The notes below the pieces were generated by a model, which saw only the letters and a list, made by a program, of their open reading frames with translations, was not told the DNA's origin and made no database searches. Below, in pieces: positions 13,301 through 27,149 of a stretch of DNA of 64,000 nt. The DNA is taken from contig QNGE01000881.1 of NCBI GenBank assembly GCA_008508345.1, positions 136,844 through 200,843 on the forward strand, given 5' to 3'. Position 1 is the stretch's first letter. The number at the start of each line of letters is the position of its first letter. The DNA is from Paragonimus westermani (lineage: Eukaryota; Platyhelminthes; Trematoda; Plagiorchiida; Troglotrematidae). Both the position numbers and the translations under genes were made by a program.

Positions 13301-16300
13301 GTATGCCGACACCGCACACCCAGTAACGCTCTATTCCACTGTGACAGACCGTGACACGTGCTATCGCCCAAGACTTGTACTATTCTAGCTGACATATACA
13401 TAACGGTTTGTCACATATCTAGCGGAGAACATATGAAACTGTAAAATCACCGTAAGAAATACGTAAAATAGTTGATTTTAACTTTGGTTTATTGCACAAT
13501 CTAGGAAAATCCAAAAAAATGAGGGATACAAGCGTTTCAGTCTGGATTCATTCATGTAACAGTAACATTCTGTTGTAATAAACTGAACTCCACGAATCGG
13601 AAGCTTCGCTTGAGCACGCTTTCTATCGACAGAGAAAAAGCCAGAAAATAAAGAAAAAGTTGATCACCTGGTCTAGGTTGAACAGGGATACCATTACATT
13701 CTAAACTATCAATGATGATTACATTAGAATACGGAAAGATGAATGACTTATAATGACTAAAAAGACCACCAACTTCACTAACGTAAATACCATAACAATG
13801 TCGGTAAAATCCGCTTACATGATGCATAAAATTTATGCTCTAAACACCGTATGAACCAAAGAACGGTCTTTCATTTATCTTAGGACAGAAACTCTAGTTT
13901 CGAATAAGGTATTTGTGTACGTGACTCAATGCAGTGTTGAATTGAATGCACCAACAAAATTACACCGATGTACGTGAAAGAGGATATTGGACGAATTTGT
14001 GAGTGAGTCGTTAATGAATGGGATATTAAGTTTTGTTTTTTCCGATCGATTTTCAAGACTTTATTGTTACCCCAAAATCAATTGAGAGCAATCTGTAGAA
14101 TTTCAGTAAACTTGACTAATACGTTACCTAGAACTTCTGGAGTCTCTAGTTCTACCCTCCATAATGGTAGGTCAGGTTTTACAAGAAAGAAAAGTATGCT
14201 ACTGGTGGGTTGACCGTAAATCTGTTCGCCATATTCATCATTCACAAGGCATATTTTAGTGAAGGTAAAAGGTGCGTTTCATCTCAGATCACCACATTTA
14301 ATGCCTACCAATTTGTCCAGAAACTGCAGTGTTCCTCTCATTGTTGATAGAGTGAATCAACTAAGTTAGTGTGGAAGTGGAAGTGCAGATGTATACATTG
14401 TGATGATCAGTAAAAATAAGGCAGACAACACGTGGATTCCACTTATGGGTAAATCAAAGTAGGAAACTGCAACCCTGATCTTCCGATCATAAGTTGGATC
14501 GATTAGGTGAAAAACTTACTTAAGATCGAAGTGTTGGAATGCTATCACACCTAAAGGAAGTACGGTTCAATGCATGAAACAGAATGCTCCGATCTAAAAC
14601 GAACAACTTCATGAACAATATGAATGGGGAATGGAGGTAATTTTCACTGTCAAAAACAAATGAACCAGCGCCAGTCAGTTAGCTGCATAAAATGTTCACC
14701 TAAGGATAACGCACTATCACTGAGCTATTAATTTCATGTTCATAGGCTAAGTAACCGTGTGGCACCAGAAGTGGCCCGGTGGATTAAAACAGATGTGAAT
14801 AATACGAACTTTGATTTTCAAAAATCTGTCTGTTACCTGACAGAAAGGTCCAACTGAGAACAGAATCAAGTCCACTGAACGAAACCGACTTGTCCACCAT
14901 AACTAACTATAGTCGCCCATTTGCCACAATTCAATGTTACACGATTCCGATAATGGTTAGGCGAGTAAGAATGAAACTTGGGTTGGTCCGAATGCGTGGT
15001 CAGTGGAGTAATGGTCAACATAGTTGTTTCGTGAAAGTGTGGTCGCAGTTTTAATCCTGGCCGCGAAAAAAGTCATCCTTTAATATTGAACCTTAACAAG
15101 GGTGGAACTCGAGTTTGCTGCCTCTTTTGTAAGCAGATTGACTGCAAAGTTTATCTCATTGCAAAAGCCGCGACCAACTTTTAAAAGCGGTATGTAAACG
15201 GACTGGATTTCCCAGTTACCTTTGTCGATAATATAGGTGAATGTTTGTGTGAAAGGGTGATATCTACCAGCAATATGAAGAAATTTGAGGGATTTTTAGA
15301 CAAGAAGTTCAAGTCACTGGTGTATAGTTCCATGTTTGCAGGCTCACAGAAACTAGGAAGCTATCAGTTAGTCACACCGCATAAAGATTTTTCTTGGAGT
15401 TTGGGGAGAAAGAATGTATTAGTAGGTTGAAACATATTTATGTTGGAGTCATTTACAACGCAATTAAAGAGTTCAGTAAGCGATATAGATAGAAAATGGT
15501 TATTTTTGTTACCAACAACTGTGGTTCGAAACCTCAGCTTTTTTTTCACTTTCATCAAGATGACCTGAACTGTGTAGCAATAAGATTTAGTTGGAATCGT
15601 TTTGTTCACGAAATACTTGGAGAACGTGAGGGGGGGATCACGTATTGATCGGCCTTCCTACGGATTAGTGTAGCCCCAAGCCAACCACTCACGGTTACCA
15701 GTCCCAACGTTGCAGGTTCGAACCACAGTAACCCCAGTTTCTCCAATCTGGGTAAATCGACGTGCTAGTATCCAGCCCACTCGTAAATTTGAATACGACA
15801 CACGGAAACAACAACTTGTGGAACACAAGCTGAGAAATTAATCTCTCCCAGATAGTTCAGCCCAACATTGTTGTCAAGACCAACTGATCATCTTGTGATG
15901 GATTATGATCCATATTACAAATTGGTATCACCAGTGTGAACTCAAGTTATCACTCCACGTTAATCAAAGTTTTAGAGATATTAGTGATAATACTTTACAG
16001 TATGACATTCAAAGCGTAATGCAAAGCTGACGGCAGCCATGACTAGTTCAAACACCTATATGCTTCGTTTTTGTTGAAACAAAAGGCTATGGCGATGTCT
16101 GAGAAAAGTCGGATGGTGTATCAGCGGTCGCTTTAACTCTATTGATCTGGTGTGCATAGGTTTCTAGATGTCGTGTATTCGTTAAGTTTGGCTTCTTTGA
16201 TAAGGTGACTGTGGAACCTCACTTGCCGGAGCCTGGGTGACTAAAAGCTGACCCGTAAAATATAGGCTGTGGAACAACAAATTTTGCAAAACTACATTTT

Positions 16301-18363
16301 ACTCTAGGTGCCTCTATCTCGATGACAGTCCATTAATAGTTCTTACATAAACAGTATAGTTTCCTAATTGTTTCTCCTAGGCCTACCGTATGCTAATAAA
16401 CGCTGGCATAACTGAACAAATGTCCCTGACGATCAATGACCTAAACGCTTATTAGAACCCTACCAAATAATCAGCAGTTCCAGGACAAAAAATGTGCATT
16501 TTTTTACAATAATTCACTTTTGTTCACCTTACCGTGAAAAAAGAAATCGTCCAAAAGTGAAATATGGATCAACAGTAATCAATAAACCCACGGTTAGTTC
16601 TTTTCACGTGTAAACAACAGAAACTAGTAAACTCGTCAAGCGTCATTTCGGTTACTAATAAACAGTAGGGATTGGGTCTATATGAGTTGAATATTACTCA
16701 CAACTGGCTGCACTGCTCATACCCCCTTAGATTTTTGGCAGGCCCATTTCGATAAAACGCACCATATTTGGGTTCCGCGCTTGTTAATGTTTGTCATTAG
16801 TGCATAGTGATATTGCTATAAGTAGTCAATAATCATTAAATTACTTGGCAGTAGAATATTTCATTCCGCTGTATTAAGGCTTTTTGAGTTGAATGGCAGC
16901 CCAAGAACAGTAATATTACATTTTTACATTAGGAGCTCTTCCCAGTAGACCCGTGTGTACCTCGCAATGCTTACTGTCAAATAACTCAGCCGGCGTACAT
17001 TGTTCAACCGCTAAACGAAAAATAACGTGTAATGAAGACAGGGTGGGAAGTGGATAAAACATTCAGCCATTGAACGTACATAATAAAATGTGGATAAAAA
17101 TAGCCGCTTCCACTTCACACATTTTTTCGGTATATCATTGTCCTGATTGTTCTGTAGTTAATTTGTCTCTGCTATGAAACGAAGTAGTGAGAAAGGGGAT
17201 AATGGCTGTCACTAAGCACAATCCATCGGTCCGTATAGTTCAGCGCTCATAAGGTGATGTTCGGAGACTGGATAGCAAGCACAGTAATGGACATATGGTG
17301 TCCTTCAGAGTTTCCAGCTACTGAACAGAGATCTGCCCCGTAATGCTATTGCAATCACTGGATGTTAATGGTTGCAGGTTGACTATGCAAAACGTGTTTT
17401 ACTATAGATTAATCACTGCGAAATATCGTTTTTTAAAATACAACATGGGAATAAATCCAATATCATAAAGTCAGCTACCGAAGTTTCGCGCGAATTAGCG
17501 GAAAAATGTTTATAAACTATCAGACAGTAAAACTAAAATGGGCAATCGACTGTGCTCAGCGGAATCGGGGCATGCATGAAAATGCAGGGCATCCACTTCC
17601 GACTGACTGACCTAATGTTTATCTATGATTCTTTGTAGTGATCACCTAGGTAAACTTCACAAATACCGATGACTCATCACTTTATAACTTTCCACACAAA
17701 TTCATGTGTGTTAATGAACTCATTCAACTGGACGGTATATCTTGAAGGCTGTTCACATTTTGGTGCATTCGCTTCTAAACGGCTAGACTACCTATTTTCG
17801 TTTATCATTGAGAACCACCCTTAGTAAGGTGTACTCGCCGTATGTGTTCGAAATGACCAATTAAAAATGTCGAGCCGTACACAATCCCGTACTGACATAA
17901 CTCATCCCAATGATTTTCTGTGCGGTTAAAGCTCAATGGCCAATGTAAAGAGCTACTAATGTAGTAGAATTATGTGAAGTCCGGTAGACGGATGATGTTT
18001 AAGCTTCGACTGGGAATGGTAAATGATGAATTAGTGAATCAGGGACATCTGACTTCGAATAAGATAGTGGTGGGAACCGAAAATAAAGACCAGGATAAGA
18101 CTGGAGGGAGGAAATTGCTGACGGAAAAGCAATTTTGTGAGTGCAATTCGAACAAAGTGTACTGTGAGTTCAAAGTCCTTCTGCTATCTGGCCTATTCTG
18201 GCAGCTCGCTAGCTCAGCAGTGGCGTTGGTGGATTCCAGCATGAATTATTTGAGAAATACTGCCGGGGCAGTCGATCCCTTGAATCGGTTGATGGATTCC
18301 ATATGGGACAGTAGAACGGGTGAGCAACAGAGTCCAAAAGTAAAATTTCCGAGCTCCTGGTGC
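10346..18363. other. No gene recognised; contains a TA microsatellite and a lone B-box-like site
   Basis: Apart from the TA repeat at 12780-12826, the only structure seen is a B-box-like 'gcaggttcgaaccac' near 15713-15727 without a convincing A box or stems. The 142-codon plus-strand frame 17974-18402 runs into the tRNA-like element and has no recognisable content. Confidence 0.45.
12780..12826. repeat. Interrupted (TA)n microsatellite with 20-bp palindrome
   Basis: Two (AT)n runs separated by 'ggtc'. Bases 12780-12799 (CC, eight AT, GG) are a perfect palindrome that could extrude as a hairpin. Short TA runs also occur at 36412-36429 and 39701-39713. Confidence 0.9.
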
Positions 18364-18443
18364 GGCTTCGAAGTTCAGATGGTAGAGAGCTTGTCGCGTT
18401 GAGATATGTTGTGTCCGTCGCCGGTTCGAATCCAGCCGAAGCC
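18364..18443 (+). repeat. tRNA-like element (tRNA pseudogene or SINE head, family Y)
   Basis: An 80-nt stretch with a perfect 7-bp acceptor stem (GGCTTCG at 18364-18370 with CGAAGCC at 18437-18443), a 4-bp D stem (GTTC/GAGC), and a T arm GCCGG-TTCGAAT-CCAGC with one mismatch. The B box is the consensus GGTTCGAATCC. No good anticodon stem forms, and the middle is about 7 nt longer than in an ordinary class I tRNA, so I call it tRNA-derived rather than a working tRNA. Confidence 0.55.
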
Positions 18444-18689
18444 CTGACTTTTCACAGTTGGGTCTCATCTGAAAAAGACTGACCACTGTCAAACCGTGCA
18501 TTAACAGTTGTGTGTATACACACGTAAGGTTAAGTAAGACGCTTCCTTAAAACACTAAGTTAGTTAATCGCGAGGATTACTTATCAGTACCACGGAACCT
18601 AATCGATATAGAATGCACATCACCCACAAGTGATCGCAACTTTCGAATTCAGATAGAATTTTCAACTAACCTCTTTCTAAAAAGCACCA

Positions 18690-18850
18690 GGCTCTTGGTT
18701 CACTTTTTCTACGGTTCGTCAGTAGTGCATATGCTACCGATGACCAAGATTAGAACTGCGATCACGCTTTCGAAAGGCAACCGTGTATCACTGTATCACT
18801 GACTTCACATCAAGCACGACTAATTCACCATATAAAATGTTCATATACAT
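18690..18850 (-). repeat. SINE-like element, family X, copy 1
   Basis: Plus-strand phrases 'ggcaaccgtgtatcactg', 'cactgacttcacatcaagca' and 'gttcgtcagtagtgcatat' parallel 56880-57000, so the element reads on the minus strand. More diverged than the copies at 57 kb. Confidence 0.5.
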
Positions 18851-19059
18851 TTGCTTGTCACCAATGTTCTGATTGTCCGGTTGACTCGAGAGGTGATATA
18901 GTAATCTTAACTCGATGACTCGTAACTCGGACATCTCACCAAGTTAAACCAACTGGCCAACTTCAGCAGAGCTTTGAATACCCACAAGTAGGAAATTCAA
19001 CCTGAACGGATGTCCAAACCGTAGGGTTACAGATCTGAACATTACTTGGAGATGAATGC

Positions 19060-19200
19060 GGATACCAGTGCGTGAAAGATAATTCAATCGTGCCAGATGT
19101 GAGGTCACTGACACAGTGGTCAACACGGTTGACAGCATGATCGGAGTTCAAAACCTGACTGTAATAAGGATATGCACTAATGTTGATGGCTGTCAGATAG
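19060..19200 (+). repeat. SINE-like element, family X, copy 2
   Basis: Contains 'gtgaggtcactgacacag' followed by 'tggtcaacacggttg', and a B-box-like 'ggagttcaaaacc' (19143-19155). The following 'aaggatatgcact' also matches the family body. It forms an inverted pair with the copy at 18690-18850. Confidence 0.55.
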
Positions 19201-22200
19201 CAAACTTGCCAAAATGCACATTTCTTCATTCCTCAAGCAACTAATGGTATTGTTCCAACTGATGTTCACACTTTCATCCAAATCAGATGTTTACCCAACT
19301 GACAAAAGTCGGCAGTCTGTACATAGTCTCGGGAGTAAGCTACTTTGCAATAACTCACATATTTAAAGGCTCCATCTAACTGTCTTTTTACTCAAATACC
19401 AAAGACTGACATTGGATTTCATTTCAATACGTCAATTTGAAGACACTCAGTTATGGAGGGTACGGGAAATTTTGGAACGACCTGGGTCGAACTGTTCACC
19501 ATAAACTGCGATGACGCTGTCCGGAGATTGCCCTTTCATAAAACACCAATCTAGTGCTTTTATCTGTCGTGGGTTAACTAAAAAATGCTTGTCTGTCATC
19601 TGGATCGTGCTCGTATGAATTGTGCTCGAAATCTAACAATGAAAATTCCCAGTCACTTATTCGTTAACGAAATGTCACTCAACAGCTCAAGTTAACCCAG
19701 TGGTTTTTATATCATTGACTGGTCCAGATAGTATGAGTATCGCTTAGATTCAACACAAAAATTACCGCCCGCTATTGAGACAAACGGATAATCTATGTAT
19801 TGCTGTGGTTGAACCTTTAGGTTAAATGAGTTGAAACAAAACAAGCGGTTTTTGTGTACACTAGATTGGATTATGAACAAAAGTTGGAAATTAACCAAAA
19901 ACTATGATTCGCACTAACCACAACACACCCCCTCTACATAAGTCTCTCCAGATCATTATTTGTATCTCCGGAAGTCGTCAAACGTGTTTCTTAAAGTCGG
20001 GTCCGCAAAAATAGTTAAAGATTTCGATAAGTTTTTGCGTGCATAAATTTTGCTCCGTGTAGCTTCACTGTTGAAGTCCATGAAGTTGTAACTATTAGGG
20101 TCGACAACCAGAGCCTTCGAGAACGCAAAAACATCTCTCCAAGCACGGAGCTTTGGTTAATAAACGAAATGCCCACTGGGTTCAATCTTATAGGCAATCA
20201 TACATTCATGCTTCTTTTGAACAGAAAAATTGTTCAAGGACACGTTCGTTCCTAGAAATGCGAACGGAAATTACTGGCTGTAATCATACGCTGGTGATCG
20301 GAGAAAGTTGACCACAGAACAAGTGAGTGGATTTCTAAAAAAGTTATTTGCGGAAGATACCAGGAATGTGCGCTAATTTAGAATTTGAGTTCAGGCGAAC
20401 GATATAAAAAATAACTCAAGAAACAGTTTAACGAACAACACGTGAAATTTGACAAAAAACATTTTGATGTGCTTGTATAGTTGTAGTAAGATTACTGATT
20501 ACGTCGACAAATGCTTCAGTAAACAGCCAGACATCTTCGTCCAAGAGGTAGTTACAGTAGAGTTTTGGATAACAAATGCAAGTCAGTTGTTTGTAGACTC
20601 GAGAATAAACACGCCCACTATTTTTTAATAACCATTAAATAAGATTTGACAATATTGAATTATGGGCCGTTTCAGCTGCTCCGACCAAAACGTCGTGTAG
20701 GATCAATTTTACTTAGAGGTTCAATGAAATATTCATTAATTACTGGTTGTAAGTAGTTTATCAATGCACAGCCCACGCTAGTGTCTTGCTACGAAGCGTT
20801 CAAACAGATCAGAGAAAGTATAGACTGGCTGACGTGTAGATGATCATGAAATTAACTGCTATCGCTAGTTGATGGTTCATAACCATCGATCCATCAGTGG
20901 ATGATGAAAAACACAGACTTCATCTGTGGACTCAAAAATAACCGTTTGGCGCTCTTTTATTTTACTGGAAAAGGGTGATGAACCACAAGAGTTCCGGTTT
21001 CTTGGTCGTGAGAGTTCAGCTGTATAGAAAGCCGTCATGTACACATATCACTGTATAGCAACGTACGACAAACCTAAATCTCCAAATATCATAGTACCGT
21101 CTTCACTCAGTACTTAATCGCAACGATCCAAACAATATGATTGGCCTCGAGTACCGGTAGCTAGAAACTGGCGTTGGGAGAGTTACATACGAAAGAGATA
21201 CAACAGCGAAAAATCCAAATTTCGGTTAAACTCGAACGAGTGTCAGATACTTTATGTCCAGATGCGTGAAGTGTTTCACTAACTAATTTAGGAAATCATG
21301 CCGGAAGATCAGAAATACCTCAAATGCACTTGTTCACCCAGCCGAAGTCCATATTTTTTGCTACTGGGTCTTTTTTAAACCATCAAATCTGCCCAAATAC
21401 TTTCAGTTCACAAATGAGTTACAAATCATACGCTAGTGGGCTGATAATTATAGAGCGCATTTACCTCAAACGCACTTCAATAGGCGGCCTGAACAGTGCC
21501 CAAAGAACAGGCTCCAAATGTAGGCGAACTGACTGCCCGAACCGTGATGCAGCGTTCGCTCAGTATTTCCTAACCTTTTCTTTTTTCTGTGGTGGTGCTG
21601 AGTCTTCTCGATGGATAAGGACTAGTGAGCTCTCGTTCTTCCTGTCGACCAGTACACTACAGTAGCTTTTTGGAGGCAGCTAATTGGGCTGTCACAAGTT
21701 TTTACAAGGTTTGAAGTAGTGCTTGTGAACCAAAAACGAATAAGTGAAATGATACCGCGAAAGTCATAAAACTTGAAGTTCGGACTTACGTTCGCTCACA
21801 ATTCGGCTTCGTCGTTTGTAAGGTGAAGGTATCATAGTGACATCTGCCTCTGTTTAGAAGTGAATAGTTCGGTAATTAAGCTAAACGTCTATCGTCGTTT
21901 TACGTTATGCAGACATTTTTTTGTTACGTGGTTCATAAACCCCGATATGCTACCGCCAAGAACCAGGCTTCAATCACACCACAGTATTCAAAGGGCTGAC
22001 TATCAGTCAAGTTGTGCATACCTTAAATTTCGGAACGAGCCCAGCACAGGAAAGGAGCTTAATGAATTTTACGAAGTATCTGTCGAGGTCACACAAAGAC
22101 AGCGGCCATAAACTATCATCGGGCAAATGACAAAACTCCGACAATGTCAGTTAATGTTGTTCACACTGTCTTGATAGTGGAAAGGACCAGTCAATTAAAT

Positions 22201-25200
22201 CAAGAAGACTGGTAAAGGCCAGTTGGAAGAAAGTCATAAAAAATGCTCAATATCTAGCACGGAAACTGTGAAAATTATGGGCAAACCGAGCGGTTGTACA
22301 TGCAAACAACCAATCGACAGGTAGGTGTAGAACAATCTTTGACCAGTGATCGCGTGTGCATATGGTGTCAAGCAGGTATCACCTGAATTGATAAGTGCGT
22401 ACATTCCGAAAACGCTAGACATACACAACTTCTACCTAGAATTCGAGATACGACAGAAGAGCAGAGCAGGATCAGAACGAATCTCTCATTGGCACCACTT
22501 CCCCCTTTAATTATATGGGCTCGACTCGAAAACTGTTCACCAATACTTTATTCAAACCGTTTGATTGGATCGACCAGACTTGGCTGGTGTCACGACTCAA
22601 CACAATTCTGCTGTATAACGAACCGGCTAACCCCAAGTAACTATTCCATACTCTAACGGATGGCCATTACCCAGTCAGCTTACGTTTGATCGCTATTGGT
22701 ATCATATTCAACAGTGTAGTCGTGCACTGTTGCTAGAACACACTCTCACCGTTCCCTCTAGTGTAAAACAAGTCCACTGTTCGACTTCACACTCGGTCCA
22801 ATCAGGCACAACATTTCCTCACTTCATCCGATCACGGCAATTCACCTTAAATCTAGTAAACACATTTCGGATTGTCTTTGTTTAACAAAATTCTCGTCTT
22901 GTTGTGATTTCCAGGTTTTTGTCAACCTGTTGGCTAGTACACTTCCCTAAAGGGTGTTTGGTCCAGGAATTTCTCTTGCCAGACATCAGTCATGTATTCC
23001 CTTTGACGAATACACTTATGACCATTTTTGCTAACTCCGACACCACAGATTGTGCATCGAAGTTGGCCTAAAAACCCTATTCTTGTTATCCTTATCCTGT
23101 AGTCTTTTATACTAATGTTGAAAATCGAACACCATCGATCACATCCCCCAAACAAAACTTCTCCGTTGGTATCTCTTAAAGTGGAACACTGGGCCTGATT
23201 TCCTCTCTTTAGTTGTCTGAAGAAGAAATCCAATTCAAAGCTTGATATTTCTGACACCAACTCAAGTGAACTGGATGCAACCAAACATTTGTGGTGTCTC
23301 AAACGAAATACTTGAGTGCCCACTGGTAAGCACAATATCGCACAGAATGCTTAACTAATTCTGGAACGAAATTCAACAAAAACAGGAGCCCCGCATTGTC
23401 AAAGAAGTTGCTAAACCACCTTTATCATTATCATAACAGCCTTGAACCTGACTAGAAGATGCTATGGATCGGGCCGCCGCTCACTTCAAAAGTCGTGGAA
23501 TATCTTAGAAGGAAACGTCACTAAGACGGTCAAAAACCAGTAGGAAATTAGGCGGAGAAGCTACAAGTGGTATGAATGCAGGTACAACATTGACTGCAGC
23601 GTACTACTATTGTGGACCTAGGAGGCGGACGGCAGAGAGGTTGATTATTTGGGGAAACCAATACACGAGTTATGCGCCTCAACCTGACTACGAACAAAAA
23701 CACCCATTTGCACAAAACACTGATCTGAACATGTTCCGGTCGCTTTGGACAACAAGTCTCAGTTCCTTCATGTAACGAAGGCCATTCCATGTGATTCCCG
23801 CATCTTTCCCGTATTTGTCCCGCGGCCATTTCGACCCATGCTGTCACCTCGCTACTGAATAGTGGTGATGTAAGTAGTATGGTGCGATCGTCTGTCCTCA
23901 CTACACTATCATCTAGAATAGCGTTTCTAACTAGCTGTTTGAGCGATTGCAAGCACCCAATCCAGGCAGACGACAGCTACCGAATTTTCTCAATAGAATA
24001 GTCAGTCCTCATATTTCATAACCACGTTCAGGCTTGATCACCACGCAATTTTACCCAAATGTCGGCGTTCTCAGTGTGGAACGCCCGATACACTAAATGA
24101 TCAGATGGCACGCGGAATACGTGATGCAATCATCACAGGTTGTACAGGTTGCCCAGAGCATTCCGGAATATGTGCCGGCAAACGGCCGTATTGCTCACGT
24201 GATCAGTCCACTTAATGTGGGCTAATTGGAGGAGACAATAATGGTAAACACACAACAGCTCTGGTTATATTTTCGTCGCGAACAGGTCGAATTCTCAAAC
24301 CGCAGAGCACAACAGAACGTACACCAGCATTATATACTCTTTCCTTCAACGAAAACCGAACGTCTTTTCAACACCAAAGATGATGCAGGCTAGCAAAGCA
24401 CCTCCAAGATAAATGACAGTCAACTGGAGTAAAACTCAAGCGATTGCAATTCAGCGACCTCGTGATGATTCAGTCGTCTAGTTGAGGTCAGTGACGTAAC
24501 ACTTGCCTCGAGGGGAGCATACAGTCCAGCTAAAAATACAACTGTTTCATAAGTATATGGGGATAACACTTTTCGTACGGCTTGCCTACACACAGAACAA
24601 ACTGCTTTTCCGCACGCACATTTAATTACGAAATACATGCTGTTAGAATTTCGCTAGTACATACATGGATTCAAACGTGAATGCAAACCATTTTGAACAA
24701 AGTAGAGCATCGTACATTGTGATTTAACGTACTTAAATTGCATATATCAGGTCCGATTTCTACGACCAAGTACATCCATCTCCGTAAACCTCTTTGGCCA
24801 ACAAACCGCAAGAGTCTGTGAGTGAGTGCAAACCCGGATGGTGCACAGGCCAAATCATTGGACAAAGTTGTTTGCCGTGAACCAAATTTCTGTCACTTTA
24901 GTGGTATGCTTTGAACAACAGTACAGGTGAGGTTTTTAGTACGAAGTAAGCTCCGGCCTACGGATGATAGCAGAAGATATGCTAATGGAAAACATAAGAG
25001 TGAGTGCCTTGTTTCTCTTTCAAGAAAGCTTATTAATATTTGCTGTTCAAAATGAAGACACCCAAGAACGTTTATTAGCGAAAACGAACTATAAAAGCTT
25101 GGACCACATCATGAATCCTGCCGGTAGAGCAGCCATTCCGTTCATTGTTTCATACCAATTCTCTCCGCCATGTTGACCGTTGTTATCAATAAACATCCAG

Positions 25201-27149
25201 GATTTGAACAAAAATAACTGAGGTGATCTTTAGGATTTTGCAAATGCTTGCTTGCGAACAAATAAATCTTTGCAGATTTACTGTATCACTTACGTTCCAC
25301 AAACAATTCAAAGTCCATCGTATAATGCTCCGTCAAACTAAAACTAAGCAAAATCTCCGACAGTTTCGTTTCGAGGATCTTATACAACAGAACAGCAGGA
25401 TAGAAACAGAATGAAGTGTTAAGGCTATCCAGCCCAATTTGAATATCCTGAGAAATGAGTTGCTTCGCAGTGCCCTCCAAAAACTCAGAAATTTGTGTAC
25501 CTCTCACCAAGACGCAAAACAAAATCTCCACAAATCAAAACCACTTACGTTCAATAGGTGAACAGTGCATAGAAGATACCTGATATGATGACAGTGGGCC
25601 TGCGTGAAATGCATGAGTCAGTCAAACAATGGATTCCACGTATATTTGGAAGCACCAAAATCCGTAAAGCCATGAGACAAAGACGTTTGGGCTCCTTATA
25701 ACTGTCAAGTTTTTTACTGCTGAAAAATAATTCGTTTCGCACTACGTGCACCCAGTATTTATGTGCACATAAAAAGCAACCGGAAAACTGTGGTATCCGT
25801 GTTATCGTGGAACTAATTTACATATAACGGGACACTCATGGATTACTTGGCGTTGACTTAGTGCATCAACAACTTTTCACGTCTCAATTTCTTTCTACCG
25901 CTGTGTGCACCAAAAAATTCATCCCAAACGCCCGTTTACTTTCGTCTTATAAACATCGGGCGAATTCTTATATTACTGAAGTAAACCGCTTCTACTGTTG
26001 GTTAATCTAGTCAACAAAGCTCGCAGACACTCACTGGTACACTTTGTCGTGCTTTAAAAGTGACGCCTAATCTGGTAACTCCGCTCATGTTCAAACCCGG
26101 TTGAACAAGTCAACGGGCTTTAGTTGAATAATGCGAAAAATAAACGTGTTAAGCTTTTTTCGGTTGTGTCGGCCGTAAGTATACACAACAACACACACCC
26201 ACACACAAAGTTGTTGGTCGAGAATTCCCAATGGTGAAGCCGGGCTAGCGACTGGGTATTTTAGCAAGTGTGTTCGTGTGCGGCCAATTTCACCAGCCGC
26301 AGAATAGACGAAACCGGTTTGAGCGGAAACAAAAATAGATTTGCTCACATTTACTAACAGACTAGTAAGTAGAACTCTCATCGAACAAACAGGGAGATTC
26401 GATTCTCTCTCTCACACACACATACTCTCTTAAGCGCACGCATTTATGCTCAAAGGCAAAATTGCCCAGGAACCAAGCTGTCCGCGTGTCTTTCTTCCTC
26501 CATCGAAAAACGCGGATTGTACGTGTGTTCACGTGAAATCCATCAACACGTCGTGACTGCAAGGTCGTGCATAAATGAAAAAACTAAAAACCACCACTTG
26601 TAAGATTATATGAACCAATTATTCTAAATATATCTTATCGATGGCAATTCATTTTTACCAGTAGAGAAGCGACCACGCACACACACAATCATTTGAGACA
26701 GATACAGTCTTAGCTGTTACAGCTAATGTATGCGGTTTTCACTCAGCCTTCATTAAACCATTCAGTTCCAAGGCTTAAAATATGTTCTCTAAATTCAGAC
26801 CGACACCGGCAACTGGATTAGGTCTATCAGGACTGGATCCATTATTTAAAACGCCTTATTCACACGCTGACGGTCACAAAACACTGAAATAACACGATTT
26901 ATGCTCGAGCAGATTCCGCTGCATCACTACTGCTGACGAGTTAAAATGTACAAAATTCCAAATCACAAAACAATCAAAAAAGATCAAAGTTCAAAACCAA
27001 GTCAATTGTTACCAAGACGGCTACAACACCACAAACAATTCTTTTTGTACATACAAAATGGGGTTGCGATGTCTGGTCACAATGGCCTCGGTATACCGTA
27101 GCGAACGTTCGTCTCTACTGGAAAACGGAACACGAAATGGCCTTGGTGA
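19201..27149. other. No gene recognised; CA-rich and CT-rich simple sequence near 26.2-26.4 kb
   Basis: Frames of 113-134 codons (21324-21665 plus, 22934-23335 minus, 23548-23952 minus) show no motif. Around 26185-26210 and 26395-26420 there are imperfect ACAC and CTCT/CACA runs. A part near 24421-24520 faintly resembles the family X SINE head but is too diverged to call. Confidence 0.45.

Noticed and set aside
15713..15727. B-box-like GGTTCGAACC as a tRNA gene
   Set aside because: No acceptor, D or anticodon stems could be paired around it.
17974..18402. 142-codon plus-strand frame
   Set aside because: It ends inside the tRNA-like repeat, shows no family wording and has antisense frames of similar openness.
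22934..23335. 133-codon minus-strand frame with several cysteines
   Set aside because: The cysteines do not form a recognisable zinc-binding spacing, and no splice context or homology is visible.
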